From Bacteroidales bacterium (GTDB lineage: Bacteria; Bacteroidota; Bacteroidia; Bacteroidales; PWNQ01), in assembly GCA_021740245.1 (NCBI GenBank), contig JAIPAE010000014.1:1-34927 (forward strand): 34,927 nucleotides of DNA. Direction: 5' to 3'. Below the pieces are notes generated by a model. It saw only the letters and a list, made by a program, of their open reading frames with translations, was not told the DNA's origin and ran no database searches. Made by a program: the position numbers and the translations under genes. Shown one piece after another: positions 24,459-32,294 of the stretch; within the stretch, counting starts at the first letter, position 1, and the number at the start of each line of letters is the position of its first letter.

Positions 24459-25600
24459 TAGTTGTTCCTGATTTTTATGTTCGTTATCACGGGGTAATGA
24501 TCAGAATATCTTTTTAAAGCGGCATGAGTATTGGCAGATTCCAATACCTTATCATGAAAAATGTAATCAATACGCGAAGCAGGAAATTTACCTTCATAAG
24601 TTTTACTTTTTCCTGAACCACTTTCACGGTAAGCATCTTCCAGTTCTTTATTTACCTGTCCGTATGCAAACCCCGTGGGTGTCTCATTAAAATCGCCACA
24701 GACAACAACCGGGTGTGGACTGTCCTGGATATGCTTTCGCAATATTTTACTTTGATATGATCTTCCTTCATATGCATTTTTTAGTTTTCGGATCAGACTG
24801 ATGGAGTTATTTTTGATTTTCCGGTTATACTCCATGTTATTAAAGTCAGGGCTTTCTGTAAATAAAACATGTTCTTTGGTTAAATAGTTTGATTGTAAAT
24901 GAACGCTGTATACACGTACTGTATCTTCCGGGAAAACAATATCAGAATAAATAAAATAGGTTCGTTCCCGTCCGTGCCAATTCATTTGTTCAAAACCATA
25001 CCTGATAATGGGAAATCTGCTGAACAGGCCAATACACTGTGACTCATCAAAGGTATTGTAGTATTTTTTCAGGTAGTAATGTTCTAAACCGGTTTTATTG
25101 ATAATTTTTTTTCGGAGTTTACGTTCATCAGGTCCATATGCCAGGTGCTCCTGCAGACAGATAATATCGGGATTTTCTGATTTAAAGAAGTTAACAAATT
25201 GATCCTGAGTCTTTACTTTGGTCTGGGATCGCCAGTCCTGACGAGCATAGGAATGAACATTGTAGGTCATTATTTTATGATAATCCTTCAGCTCATTATC
25301 TGATTTCTTATCTGAAATCTGGGAAAACCGCCCAATTAAGCCGATCCCAATTACAATTGCAGTAAGCGAATACAACATATGTCGCTTGCTGAATATAAGC
25401 CAGTAACCAACAAATAAAAGATTAATAAAAAAAAGTAAGGGGTAGACCAAACCAAAAAATGCCAGAGGCCAAAATGCTTCAGGTGAAATCCATGAAGCCG
25501 TATAAGAAGCCAGCAGTGCAATAAAAGCAATTAAATTCAACAAGAATATCAACCTGTTAATAAAGGAAAGTTTTCTTTTCTTTTTATCTGATGAACCCAC
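24458..25600 (-). CDS. Membrane-anchored endonuclease/exonuclease/phosphatase (EEP) family protein
   Basis: Protein of 380 residues: three N-terminal membrane helices (about 14-90) followed by an EEP-fold domain that would hydrolyse a phosphodiester or phosphomonoester. The catalytic set is complete: [15 protein letters not shown] (metal-binding Glu), GDFNET (Asp303, Asn305), SRIDYIF and YSDHYPV (Asp/His about 367-368). The domain sits on the periplasmic or cytoplasmic face depending on helix number; with three helices the side is uncertain. Members of this Bacteroidota type are annotated simply as EEP-family proteins and the substrate is unknown. It lies 3 bp after a rhomboid gene and overlaps uvrB. 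Confidence 0.9.
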   Translation of the reverse strand: MGSSDKKKRKLSFINRLIFLLNLIAFIALLASYTASWISPEAFWPLAFFGLVYPLLFFINLLFVGYWLIFSKRHMLYSLTAIVIGIGLIGRFSQISDKKSDNELKDYHKIMTYNVHSYARQDWRSQTKVKTQDQFVNFFKSENPDIICLQEHLAYGPDERKLRKKIINKTGLEHYYLKKYYNTFDESQCIGLFSRFPIIRYGFEQMNWHGRERTYFIYSDIVFPEDTVRVYSVHLQSNYLTKEHVLFTESPDFNNMEYNRKIKNNSISLIRKLKNAYEGRSYQSKILRKHIQDSPHPVVVCGDFNETPTGFAYGQVNKELEDAYRESGSGKSKTYEGKFPASRIDYIFHDKVLESANTHAALKRYSDHYPVITNIKIRNN

Positions 25601-25603
25601 GTA

Positions 25604-26371
25604 TTAATCTTTACTTTGTCTGAACAATAACTCTTTTTCTTTTTTTGTCAGGCTTTCGTAACCTGATTTGGATATTTTATCCAGTATCTCATCGATTTGT
25701 TTTTGTTCTTCTATCTTTTTTTTATTATAATCGATATCATCGGCCGGAGGTTTTTCATGTGTTTTCTTTCCTCCTTTTTTTGCTTTCATTCTGGGCGATG
25801 ATGATTTGTTAAACCATTTGAACCACTGGTCTGTTTTATAACCTTTTTGCTGCAAATAGATATATCCAAAACCTGTGGCAGCGCCTAACAGGTGTGCGAA
25901 GTGAGAAACACCTGAATCCAGCGCTTGTACATCTGAACCTGAACTAAAAATATCAAGGATGATTAATCCAATGGCCAGGTATTTAAAAGGAAATGGCCCG
26001 AAAAAAAACAAATTCATCGGAGCGTTGGGCATGTATGTGGCTGATCCGGCAATCAGTGCAAGCGCTCCTCCTGCTAAAGCAGCAATAATCAGTCCGCTAA
26101 CCGGGAAAACGCTTAGTGTGCTGGCAAATAAAGCATATACCACACCAGAAGTAAGCGTGGCAGCTATCCAGATATTTATAAAGCCTTTTTTACTGATGTA
26201 ATCATAAAATAACCGGCCACTGAAGAAAACAAGGTAGGTGTAGTAAATAATAGTAAAAAAACCAGCTTGCACAGTTGTCAAACTGACAGCATAAATAATG
26301 CCCAGCCACACCAGTAGTGTGTATCTGTTGTAAAACCCTTTAAGATTAGTATTTGGAGGAACAGGACGCAT
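25604..26371 (-). CDS. Rhomboid-like pseudoprotease with DUF6576 tail
   Basis: Integral membrane protein of 255 residues with about six helices of the rhomboid fold and a charged cytoplasmic C-terminal tail (about 195-255). The tail ends in ILDKISKSGYESLTKKEKE, the DUF6576 pattern. The His of the sixth helix is kept (SHFAHLLGAATGFGY), but the fourth-helix GxSG motif aligns to AALAGGALAL, with Ala at the nucleophile position, so it should not cleave proteins. It lies 4 bp downstream of an intact rhomboid, a pair often found beside mutL in Bacteroidota. It may regulate or assist its neighbour, as iRhoms do; that is inference. Confidence 0.85.
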   Translation of the reverse strand: MRPVPPNTNLKGFYNRYTLLVWLGIIYAVSLTTVQAGFFTIIYYTYLVFFSGRLFYDYISKKGFINIWIAATLTSGVVYALFASTLSVFPVSGLIIAALAGGALALIAGSATYMPNAPMNLFFFGPFPFKYLAIGLIILDIFSSGSDVQALDSGVSHFAHLLGAATGFGYIYLQQKGYKTDQWFKWFNKSSSPRMKAKKGGKKTHEKPPADDIDYNKKKIEEQKQIDEILDKISKSGYESLTKKEKELLFRQSKD

Positions 26372-26375
26372 AGTT

Positions 26376-27221
26376 TTAAAATTGATTTCTGTTCATTTTA
26401 TTTTTCCATAATCGCAACAATCCATAGCCAAAAATCATTCCACCCAGGTGAGCAAAGTGAGCTACATTGTCACCGGGATTGGAAGCAATACCAAGATATA
26501 ATTCCAGCCCGATCAGAAAGATTACTAAATATTTTACTCTGACCGGAATAAGAAAATAAATATAAACCAAAACGTTGGGGAACAGTACACCAAAAGCCAT
26601 TAAAATTCCGTAAACAGCCCCGGATGCTCCAACAGTAGGTGTGTTGATCTTGCCCTGATAAAATTTATCAAGGATTCTGTGGGATTCATCAATTAATGCC
26701 GGGCTTGTAGGATTATCTCTGAATTCACGGATAAATCCTTCAATGTTACCACGATTTATTGAATATAGTCCTTCAAAGTGTTCTCTTATTAAACTTAAAA
26801 ATGCATCTGGCCCGGGAGAACCGGCATAGCTGTCAATAGCATTCTCTATGGAAGAATAATCAATCCAGTTAATCAAAGTATGTAGAAGCGCCGCGCCAAT
26901 ACCTGTCACCATAAAATAAATCAGGAACCGCTGAGAGCCCCAAACATTTTCCAGAGCATAACCAAACATCCACATGGCAAACATGTTGAAAAATAAATGG
27001 CCAAAACTCCCGTGCATAAACATATGCGTCACATACTGATAAGGACTGAAGTCCTGGGAACCAGGATAATGAAGAGCCAGTGAATTTGTCAGGTCAATTC
27101 CAAACGCACTTCTTGACAATATATATGTGGCAACAAAAAATAAACCATTCAGGATCAACAAATTTTTGATGACCGGTGGTAGCATAGAAAACCCTCTTGG
27201 GCGAAATTGATTTCCGTTCAT
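26376..27221 (-). CDS. Rhomboid family intramembrane serine protease
   Basis: Intramembrane protease of 281 residues with six predicted helices. Nucleophile motif VGASGAVYGIL (Ser about 200) and catalytic His in NVAHFAHLGG (His about 255), plus the HMFMHGSFGHLFFNMFAMW helix typical of the family (metal-free, oxyanion-stabilising His/Asn). A 60-residue loop (about 120-185) between helices 3 and 4 is larger than in GlpG. It starts 14 bp after mutL and is followed within 4 bp by a catalytically dead paralogue. Substrate unknown. Confidence 0.93.
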   Translation of the reverse strand: MNGNQFRPRGFSMLPPVIKNLLILNGLFFVATYILSRSAFGIDLTNSLALHYPGSQDFSPYQYVTHMFMHGSFGHLFFNMFAMWMFGYALENVWGSQRFLIYFMVTGIGAALLHTLINWIDYSSIENAIDSYAGSPGPDAFLSLIREHFEGLYSINRGNIEGFIREFRDNPTSPALIDESHRILDKFYQGKINTPTVGASGAVYGILMAFGVLFPNVLVYIYFLIPVRVKYLVIFLIGLELYLGIASNPGDNVAHFAHLGGMIFGYGLLRLWKNKMNRNQF

Positions 27222-27235
27222 AAATCTTCTTTAGT

Positions 27236-29056
27236 TTAATTAAACCTTTGCTTTAGTTCATCTTTATTAATAATCTTAATTACAGGCCTTCCATCAAATG
27301 AATACTCCGGAATGCTACAGGCAAATAACGAATTGATCATGGTTTTCATTTCCTCAGTTTCCAGTTTTTTTCCAACTTTGATCGATGTTCGCTTTGCCAT
27401 TGCCATAGCCAGATTAGAATTTCGATCCACCGAAGGATTCATCATCTGTGACTTATAATCTTCCAATACAGCTTCGATGACGCTTTGTAAATCCTGATGA
27501 AATCCGGCAGGGGTTCCGGAGAACTCCCATAAGCAATTTTCCTGTTTTTTAAAGTCAAAACCTAAAGCTTTAATATCCCTGCTGATTTCGTCAAATAGTT
27601 CAGCATCTGAAGGATTTAGTTTAACAGTTTCAGGAAACATAAGTTTTTGAGATGAACTATCTGTTGTTTGCAAGCGACTAATAAAATGCTCATAGAGGAT
27701 CCGTTCATGGGCACGCTGCAAATGAATCAGTAATAAACCTGATTTAATGCTGGTTACAATATATTCTCCGTGTAATTGAAATACATCACTGTTTGTTCTT
27801 TGCTCTTCCTCTTCTGAGGGTATAATCCGCTGTTCTGAATCGCCAGTATCATCTGATTGCTGTTTGTAAAGCTCCTGCCAGTTTTTGTGATTACTGGATT
27901 CTCTCTGGGAACTACCCTGGGGTGAAAATGATGGGCCACCCTTATTGGACTCAAACGGATTGTATCCGGGACTTACTTTTATTTCCGGTTGCTTTACTGG
28001 TCCGGCTTTAGCAGTGCCGGTATACTGCATGCTTTGCTCTGTTTCAAAGTCGAGGCTGGGAGTAAGGTTGTGCTTGCCCAAAGCTTTTTTTACACCCGAA
28101 CGCAATATGGCATATATGCTTTGACCATCTTCAAAGTTAACTTCTGTTTTCGTTGGATGAATATTGATATCGATCTTAGCGGGATCAGTTTCCAAAAACA
28201 AAAAGTAGGAAGCATGGGCTTTTTCCGGTAATAAATGCTCATAGGCATTTGCTATGGCGTGATCAAAATAAAAGTTTTTAAAAAACCGGTTATTAACAAA
28301 CAAATATTGTTCGCCCCTGGTTTTTTTGGCAAATTCCGGTTTCCCCGTATATCCGTATATATTGACTAAACCTGTTTCCACTTCAACAGGAACAAGTCGT
28401 TCTTCCTGCATGCGGCCAAATAAGTTGATAATCCGTTGTTTTAGTTTTGATGCCGGTAATTGAAATTTGGGTTGCTTATCGTCAAACAGCTCCATGGTGA
28501 TGCCCGGGTTGGCTAAGGCTACCCGGTTGAACTCCTCAACAATGTGTCGCATTTCAACCTGGTTGGATTTTAAAAAATTCCTCCGGGCCGGAACATTAAA
28601 AAAGAGATTTTTAATGCTGATTGATGATCCTTTTGAAGTTTGCGTTGGTTTTTGTGCTTTTACATCAGAGCCTTCTACCTGTAGCAAAGTACCCAGTTCA
28701 TCTTCATGACGACGCGTTTTGATTTCCAGATGGGATATAGCGGCAATAGAAGGCAGGGCTTCTCCGCGAAACCCCATCGACTTTATGGAAAACAGATCGT
28801 TAGCTGTTTTAATTTTTGAAGTAGCATGCCGTTCAATACTTAAACGCACATCCGTATCAGACATGCCGGACCCATTATCAATAACCTGAATTAAAGTGCG
28901 TCCAGAATCCTTAACAATAACTTTTATGGTATCAGCACCAGCGTCAATAGCATTTTCCAGTAATTCCTTCACAACAGAGGCAGGCCGCTGGATGACTTCT
29001 CCTGCGGCTATTTGGTTTGCTACTGAATCCGGAAGCAATTGAATAATATCTGACAT
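27236..29056 (-). CDS. mutL: DNA mismatch repair protein MutL
   Basis: Mismatch-repair ATPase linking MutS to strand removal, 606 residues. GHKL ATPase motifs are intact in the N-terminal third: QIAAGEVIQRPASVVKELLE, DNGSGMSD, RHATSKI, and GFRGEALPSIAAISH. The transducer domain shows FVNNRFFKN and DINIHPTKTEV. A low-complexity linker (about 355-425) joins the C-terminal dimerisation domain. That domain lacks recognisable endonuclease metal motifs: in place of DQHAxxE it has HLQRAHERILYE and in place of CPHGRP it has YSFDGRP. It starts 8 bp after the small tail-anchored gene and is followed by two rhomboids. Confidence 0.97.
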   Translation of the reverse strand: MSDIIQLLPDSVANQIAAGEVIQRPASVVKELLENAIDAGADTIKVIVKDSGRTLIQVIDNGSGMSDTDVRLSIERHATSKIKTANDLFSIKSMGFRGEALPSIAAISHLEIKTRRHEDELGTLLQVEGSDVKAQKPTQTSKGSSISIKNLFFNVPARRNFLKSNQVEMRHIVEEFNRVALANPGITMELFDDKQPKFQLPASKLKQRIINLFGRMQEERLVPVEVETGLVNIYGYTGKPEFAKKTRGEQYLFVNNRFFKNFYFDHAIANAYEHLLPEKAHASYFLFLETDPAKIDINIHPTKTEVNFEDGQSIYAILRSGVKKALGKHNLTPSLDFETEQSMQYTGTAKAGPVKQPEIKVSPGYNPFESNKGGPSFSPQGSSQRESSNHKNWQELYKQQSDDTGDSEQRIIPSEEEEQRTNSDVFQLHGEYIVTSIKSGLLLIHLQRAHERILYEHFISRLQTTDSSSQKLMFPETVKLNPSDAELFDEISRDIKALGFDFKKQENCLWEFSGTPAGFHQDLQSVIEAVLEDYKSQMMNPSVDRNSNLAMAMAKRTSIKVGKKLETEEMKTMINSLFACSIPEYSFDGRPVIKIINKDELKQRFN

Positions 29057-29064
29057 ACCCTTAA

Positions 29065-29343
29065 CTAAAACAATTCTGAAAAAAACAATACATATACTAC
29101 AGCACCGATCAGTAAAAGATAAAGCAACAACGTTATATTCGAAGATTTACCTTCTCCTTTATGATTCCGGTGAATCTCCCATCGCCGCTCAATGCGATCA
29201 CGAATTTCTTCTATCTGTTGCGCTTTCTCCGGATCAGAATATTGTTCCTTTACCTTTTCCAGTTCTTCTTTGCGTTCATCATAGTAAAGCGGTTTGTATT
29301 CAAACTGCTTGGGATTTGGTCGTTTAAAAACAGTGAATCTCAT
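29065..29343 (-). CDS. Small tail-anchored protein upstream of mutL
   Basis: A 92-residue protein of unknown function. The first 65 residues are highly charged and helical (DERKEELEKVKEQYSDPEKA), and the last 20 form a membrane helix (ITLLLYLLLIGAVVYVLFFS), so it is probably tail-anchored with its coil in the cytoplasm. It sits 8 bp before mutL and heads the six-gene operon. Similar small coil-plus-helix proteins stand before mutL in many Bacteroidota and are called hypothetical. It has no enzymatic motif. Confidence 0.8.
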   Translation of the reverse strand: MRFTVFKRPNPKQFEYKPLYYDERKEELEKVKEQYSDPEKAQQIEEIRDRIERRWEIHRNHKGEGKSSNITLLLYLLLIGAVVYVLFFSELF

Positions 29344-29359
29344 TGGTCGTTATTTGTTG

Positions 29360-29367
29360 CAAAGTTA
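29360..29367 (-). promoter_or_regulatory. -7 box (TAACTTTG) for the mutL operon
   Basis: Exact TAnnTTTG on the minus strand, 16 bp before the ATG at 29343. No TTG at the expected 19-21-bp distance was found, so only the -7 element is supported. Confidence 0.5.
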
Positions 29368-29414
29368 TCAATTTTTGTGCCGCTTTTATTAGATTTTACA
29401 GGATCAAATGGCAT

Positions 29415-29451
29415 AAAAAAAGGTTACCTCTTTTAAAGATAACCTTTTTTT
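29415..29451. terminator. Rho-independent terminator of the DUF6580-like gene
   Basis: AAAAAAAGGTTA / TAACCTTTTTTT, a perfect 12-bp stem with a 13-nt partly structured loop; either strand ends in a T-run. It lies 16 bp beyond the stop of the gene at 29467-29997 and insulates it from the mutL operon. Confidence 0.88.
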
Positions 29452-29466
29452 ACCGGATTTGTTGAC

Positions 29467-29997
29467 TTATGCTCCGGCAAAAGATTTCGAATATTGCTTC
29501 ACCAGGTAATATGCCCCAAAAAAGAGTGCACTAAAGGACAGAGTTGCGATAACCTCCGTGCGGAAAAAAGGTATCGCCTGTGTATAACTCATGAGCAGAC
29601 CATTAAAGTTCATAGGATATCCAACCATTCCACTGAGCCAAACCCCAAAATTGGTAATCAGGTAAAATAAAACGGAAGATGCCAGAGCTCCGCCCAAAAC
29701 AGTCCAGGTATTTACACGGTTTCTGGTCCACAGCCCAATACCTACCGCTAATGCAAATGCAAGGTATACATATATCAAGGTACTGTGATAGCCGATGATC
29801 AAATCACTGATGAACATCGCTGCAAAGGGAAGAATCAGGGCTATATGTTTTCTGCCAAAGTATGCACCGCCAAAAAAGGCCAGTGCCATTACCGGTGTAA
29901 AATTTGGTATCTCTACAAATATACGCCATGCAATTACAAGCAACACAACTGCATAAGCTAGCAACATCTTAGGGGAAAACCACTTATTTCTCATCAT
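29467..29997 (-). CDS. DUF6580-like membrane protein (ECF S-component-like)
   Basis: Integral membrane protein of 176 residues with five or six helices. The segment IPNFTPVMALAFFGGAYFGRK followed by FISDLIIGYHSTL resembles the DUF6580 family, which has the size and helix count of the substrate-binding S component of an energy-coupling-factor vitamin transporter. No ECF ATPase or T component is near. I see no riboswitch in the 126 bp before the start, so a vitamin substrate is not supported by the context. The start at 29997 or the next Met (29994) are equally possible. Confidence 0.72.
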   Translation of the reverse strand: MMRNKWFSPKMLLAYAVVLLVIAWRIFVEIPNFTPVMALAFFGGAYFGRKHIALILPFAAMFISDLIIGYHSTLIYVYLAFALAVGIGLWTRNRVNTWTVLGGALASSVLFYLITNFGVWLSGMVGYPMNFNGLLMSYTQAIPFFRTEVIATLSFSALFFGAYYLVKQYSKSFAGA

Positions 29998-30123
29998 TAC
30001 TGCGTTTTAATTTCGTGTAAATCTAACAAAAACCCCTGCAAAAACACAGAAGCTGAAATGAATTATTTAACAAAAAAATGAACATATTTTTTAATCTACT
30101 GATTAGCAAGCAAAAATTTATTG

Positions 30124-30465
30124 CTAAACATCATCATTAAAAATAATGTCGTATGGCCGTTTAATTTTATTTTCCAGTTCTGCAACGGAAATATATTTTG
30201 AACCACGATAGGATTCTTTACCATCAAAAAATAAAATTAAAACCGGGTTTTCATATACACCAAATTCAGAAGAAAACTCCGGATGCTTTTCTGAATTTAT
30301 AAACCGTAGTTTAATGTTTTGGTACTTTGCCCTGACAAGATCAATAACCTTTGGCCTCAGGCTTAAACAGGGCACGCAATGATCATTATAGAAATACAAC
30401 AATACAGCTGGCTCATGCTGAATAAGCTCAATGGTTTCATCTATTCTTTGTAATTCTTTTTCCAT
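30124..30465 (-). CDS. Thioredoxin-fold protein (CVPC active site)
   Basis: Small protein of 113 residues with a thioredoxin fold: VLLYFYNDHCVPCLSLRPKV places the redox pair Cys-Val-Pro-Cys after the first strand, and NPVLILFFDG supplies the cis-Pro-like loop. There is no signal peptide, so it is cytoplasmic. CVPC differs from the standard CGPC, suggesting a different redox potential. It is transcribed divergently from the amidohydrolase gene, and its start codon overlaps that gene's promoter box. Confidence 0.85.
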   Translation of the reverse strand: MEKELQRIDETIELIQHEPAVLLYFYNDHCVPCLSLRPKVIDLVRAKYQNIKLRFINSEKHPEFSSEFGVYENPVLILFFDGKESYRGSKYISVAELENKIKRPYDIIFNDDV

Positions 30466-30490
30466 ATCTTTGAGGTGATAAACAAAAGTA
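30465..30490. promoter_or_regulatory. Overlapping divergent promoter boxes
   Basis: On the plus strand TATCTTTG at 30465-30472 would serve the amidohydrolase gene (ATG 30508). On the minus strand TACTTTTG at 30483-30490 would serve the thioredoxin-fold gene (ATG 30465). Both match TAnnTTTG. The -33 elements are weak (a TTG with a 14-bp spacer on the plus strand). Confidence 0.5.
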
Positions 30491-30507
30491 TTTCAAAAAA
30501 GTTAGCA

Positions 30508-32118
30508 ATGAATAAAAAATGGTCTTTTTTATTAATCATTTTATTATGTATCATGTATTCCTGCCAGGATAAAGAGAAAGCAGATGCCATATATACCCAT
30601 GGTGTTGTTTATACGGTCGATGATTCAATGGAAGTAGTTGAAGCCTTTGCCATAAGAAATGGCAGATTCTTAGCTGTGGGGAGCAATAAAGAAATAGTAA
30701 GTAATTACGAGGCCGATACTATAATTGACTTAAAGGGCAGGCCGGTTTATCCGGGTTTTATCGATCCGCATTGTCATTTCTGGGGTTATGGAACTGTTTT
30801 GCAGCAAGCTGATTTAACGGGAATAAAAACGAGAGAGGAGCTTTATAAAAGGTTAAAGGAATACAGCAGTCAACATCCCGATTTAAAATGGATTACAGGC
30901 AGAGGCTGGGATAACACAATGTGGGAAAATACTCAGATGCCGGACAATTCCCGTTTAAACCGGTTATTTCCTGAAACGCCGGTCGTATTAAGGCGTGTTG
31001 ATGGTCATGCGATACTGGCGAACCAGAAAGCTATTGTACTCGCTGGAGCTGAAAATATGGATGGTAAGGCAGGGCCTGCAGGTATTTTTCTTGATAAAGA
31101 TGCTGGAAAAATACTAAAAGCGGTACCGGAACTAAATGAGCAACAGAAAAAACAAGCACTTTTGGATGCCCAGGACGATTGTTTTGCTGTTGGTTTAACA
31201 TCTGTACATGATGCCGGAATGGACTGGCACTGGGTTAAGCGTATACAGGAGCTTCATCAGCAGGGGCAGCTAAAAATGCGAATTTACGCTATGCTGAATC
31301 CTACCCATGAGAATTTAAAAAAAATGTATGAAGGACCCGTAAAAACGGATTATTTAAATGTCCGGTCATTAAAACTGTATGCAGACGGAGCGCTGGGCAG
31401 TAGGGGAGCTAAGTTGATCGAACCATACAGCGATAAACCAGAAACCAATGGCTTGTTGCTGATCAACCCGGATACCATGCTGGAATATTGTCAACTGGCA
31501 TACGACCTTGGCTTTCAGGTAAACACTCATGCTATTGGAGACTCTGCTAACCGTTTGGTATTAGATGTTTATGCTAAAGTGTTGCGCGAAACAAATGATT
31601 TTCGCTGGCGCATAGAACACAGCCAGGTTGTTCATCCGGATGATCTGGAGAAATTTGGCCACTTCAGTATTATTCCTTCAATACAAACAACACATGCCAC
31701 AAGCGATATGGACTGGGCAGGAGAGAGGCTGGGAGTGGAGCGGCTAAAGCATGCCTACCAGTATAAAAAACTGTTAAAGCAAAATGGTTGGTTACCCAAT
31801 GGATCTGATTTTCCCGTTGAAGATATAAATCCTTTGTACGGGTTCTATGCTGCTATCAGCAGGAAGGATAAAGATGGTAATCCTGAAAATGGGTTTATGG
31901 ACGATCAGGCACTTAGCCGTAAAGAAGCGCTTAAAGCCATGACCATCTGGGCCGCAAAAGCAGGTTTTGAAGAATCGGAGAAAGGGTCCATACAGAAAGG
32001 GAAAATGGCTGATTTTGTTATCCTGGAGAAAGACATTATGAAAATCCCTGTAAAAGAAACATTCTCTGTAAACGTAATAGAAACATACCTGAACGGGGAG
32101 AAGGTGATGAAGCGGTGA
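30508..32118 (+). CDS. YtcJ-like metal-dependent amidohydrolase, lipoprotein
   Basis: Exported metallohydrolase of 536 residues from ATG 30508. Lipobox IMYSC places a lipidated Cys near residue 19. Family features in order: PGFIDPHCHFWGYG (metal-binding HxH), GLTSVHDAG, LKLYADGALGSRG, NTHAIGDSANRLVLD (His ligand), RIEHSQVV (His ligand) and LPNGSDFPVEDINP (metal-binding Asp). This is the YtcJ/N-substituted formamide deformylase group; the substrate is unknown. The ORF track begins at 30475, but a promoter box ends at 30472 and the signal peptide starts at 30508. The gene ends directly before a patch of short tandem repeats. Confidence 0.92.
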   Translation: MNKKWSFLLIILLCIMYSCQDKEKADAIYTHGVVYTVDDSMEVVEAFAIRNGRFLAVGSNKEIVSNYEADTIIDLKGRPVYPGFIDPHCHFWGYGTVLQQADLTGIKTREELYKRLKEYSSQHPDLKWITGRGWDNTMWENTQMPDNSRLNRLFPETPVVLRRVDGHAILANQKAIVLAGAENMDGKAGPAGIFLDKDAGKILKAVPELNEQQKKQALLDAQDDCFAVGLTSVHDAGMDWHWVKRIQELHQQGQLKMRIYAMLNPTHENLKKMYEGPVKTDYLNVRSLKLYADGALGSRGAKLIEPYSDKPETNGLLLINPDTMLEYCQLAYDLGFQVNTHAIGDSANRLVLDVYAKVLRETNDFRWRIEHSQVVHPDDLEKFGHFSIIPSIQTTHATSDMDWAGERLGVERLKHAYQYKKLLKQNGWLPNGSDFPVEDINPLYGFYAAISRKDKDGNPENGFMDDQALSRKEALKAMTIWAAKAGFEESEKGSIQKGKMADFVILEKDIMKIPVKETFSVNVIETYLNGEKVMKR

Positions 32119-32127
32119 GACGAGTTG

Positions 32128-32172
32128 GCGACTTAAGCGACTTAAGCGACTTGAGCGACTTGAGCGACTTCA
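32128..32172. repeat. 9-bp tandem repeat (GCGACTTAA)x5
   Basis: Five copies of GCGACTTAA/GCGACTTGA/GCGACTTCA directly after the amidohydrolase stop codon. On the opposite strand it reads as a Ser-Leu-Lys repeat, but the 73-aa ORF there has no other coding character. Confidence 0.9.
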
Positions 32173-32209
32173 GCGAACGAAGAGATGAAGTGACGAAGAG
32201 ACTGAAAGT

Positions 32210-32233
32210 GCGATGATGCGATGATGCGATGAT
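32210..32233. repeat. 8-bp tandem repeat (GCGATGAT)x3
   Basis: Three exact copies followed by a partial GCGAATG. It lies 37 bp after the 9-bp repeat; the intervening sequence (gaacgaagagatgaagtgacgaagag) is also repetitive in style. No gene is inside 32119-32294. Confidence 0.9.
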
Positions 32234-32294
32234 GCGAATGTGTGTGTTTGTTGTCATTTAAAGGAATCAAACAGGCTTATGGATGATAAAAATA

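Noticed and set aside
24458-25600. EEP-family protein as the exodeoxyribonuclease III (xthA) of the repair operon
   Set aside because: Three N-terminal membrane helices and the overall pattern fit the membrane-anchored EEP group and not the soluble DNA-repair enzyme.
29998-30123. Riboswitch before the DUF6580-like S-component-like gene
   Set aside because: No conserved cobalamin, thiamine or other aptamer core could be recognised in the 126-bp gap.
32128-32233. CRISPR-like array
   Set aside because: Repeat units are 8-9 bp without spacers; CRISPR repeats are about 24-37 bp with unique spacers, and no cas gene is near.
32036-32257. Ser-Leu-Lys repeat ORF on the minus strand
   Set aside because: It arises from reading the 9-bp tandem repeat in one frame; the rest overlaps the amidohydrolase and has no plausible protein pattern.
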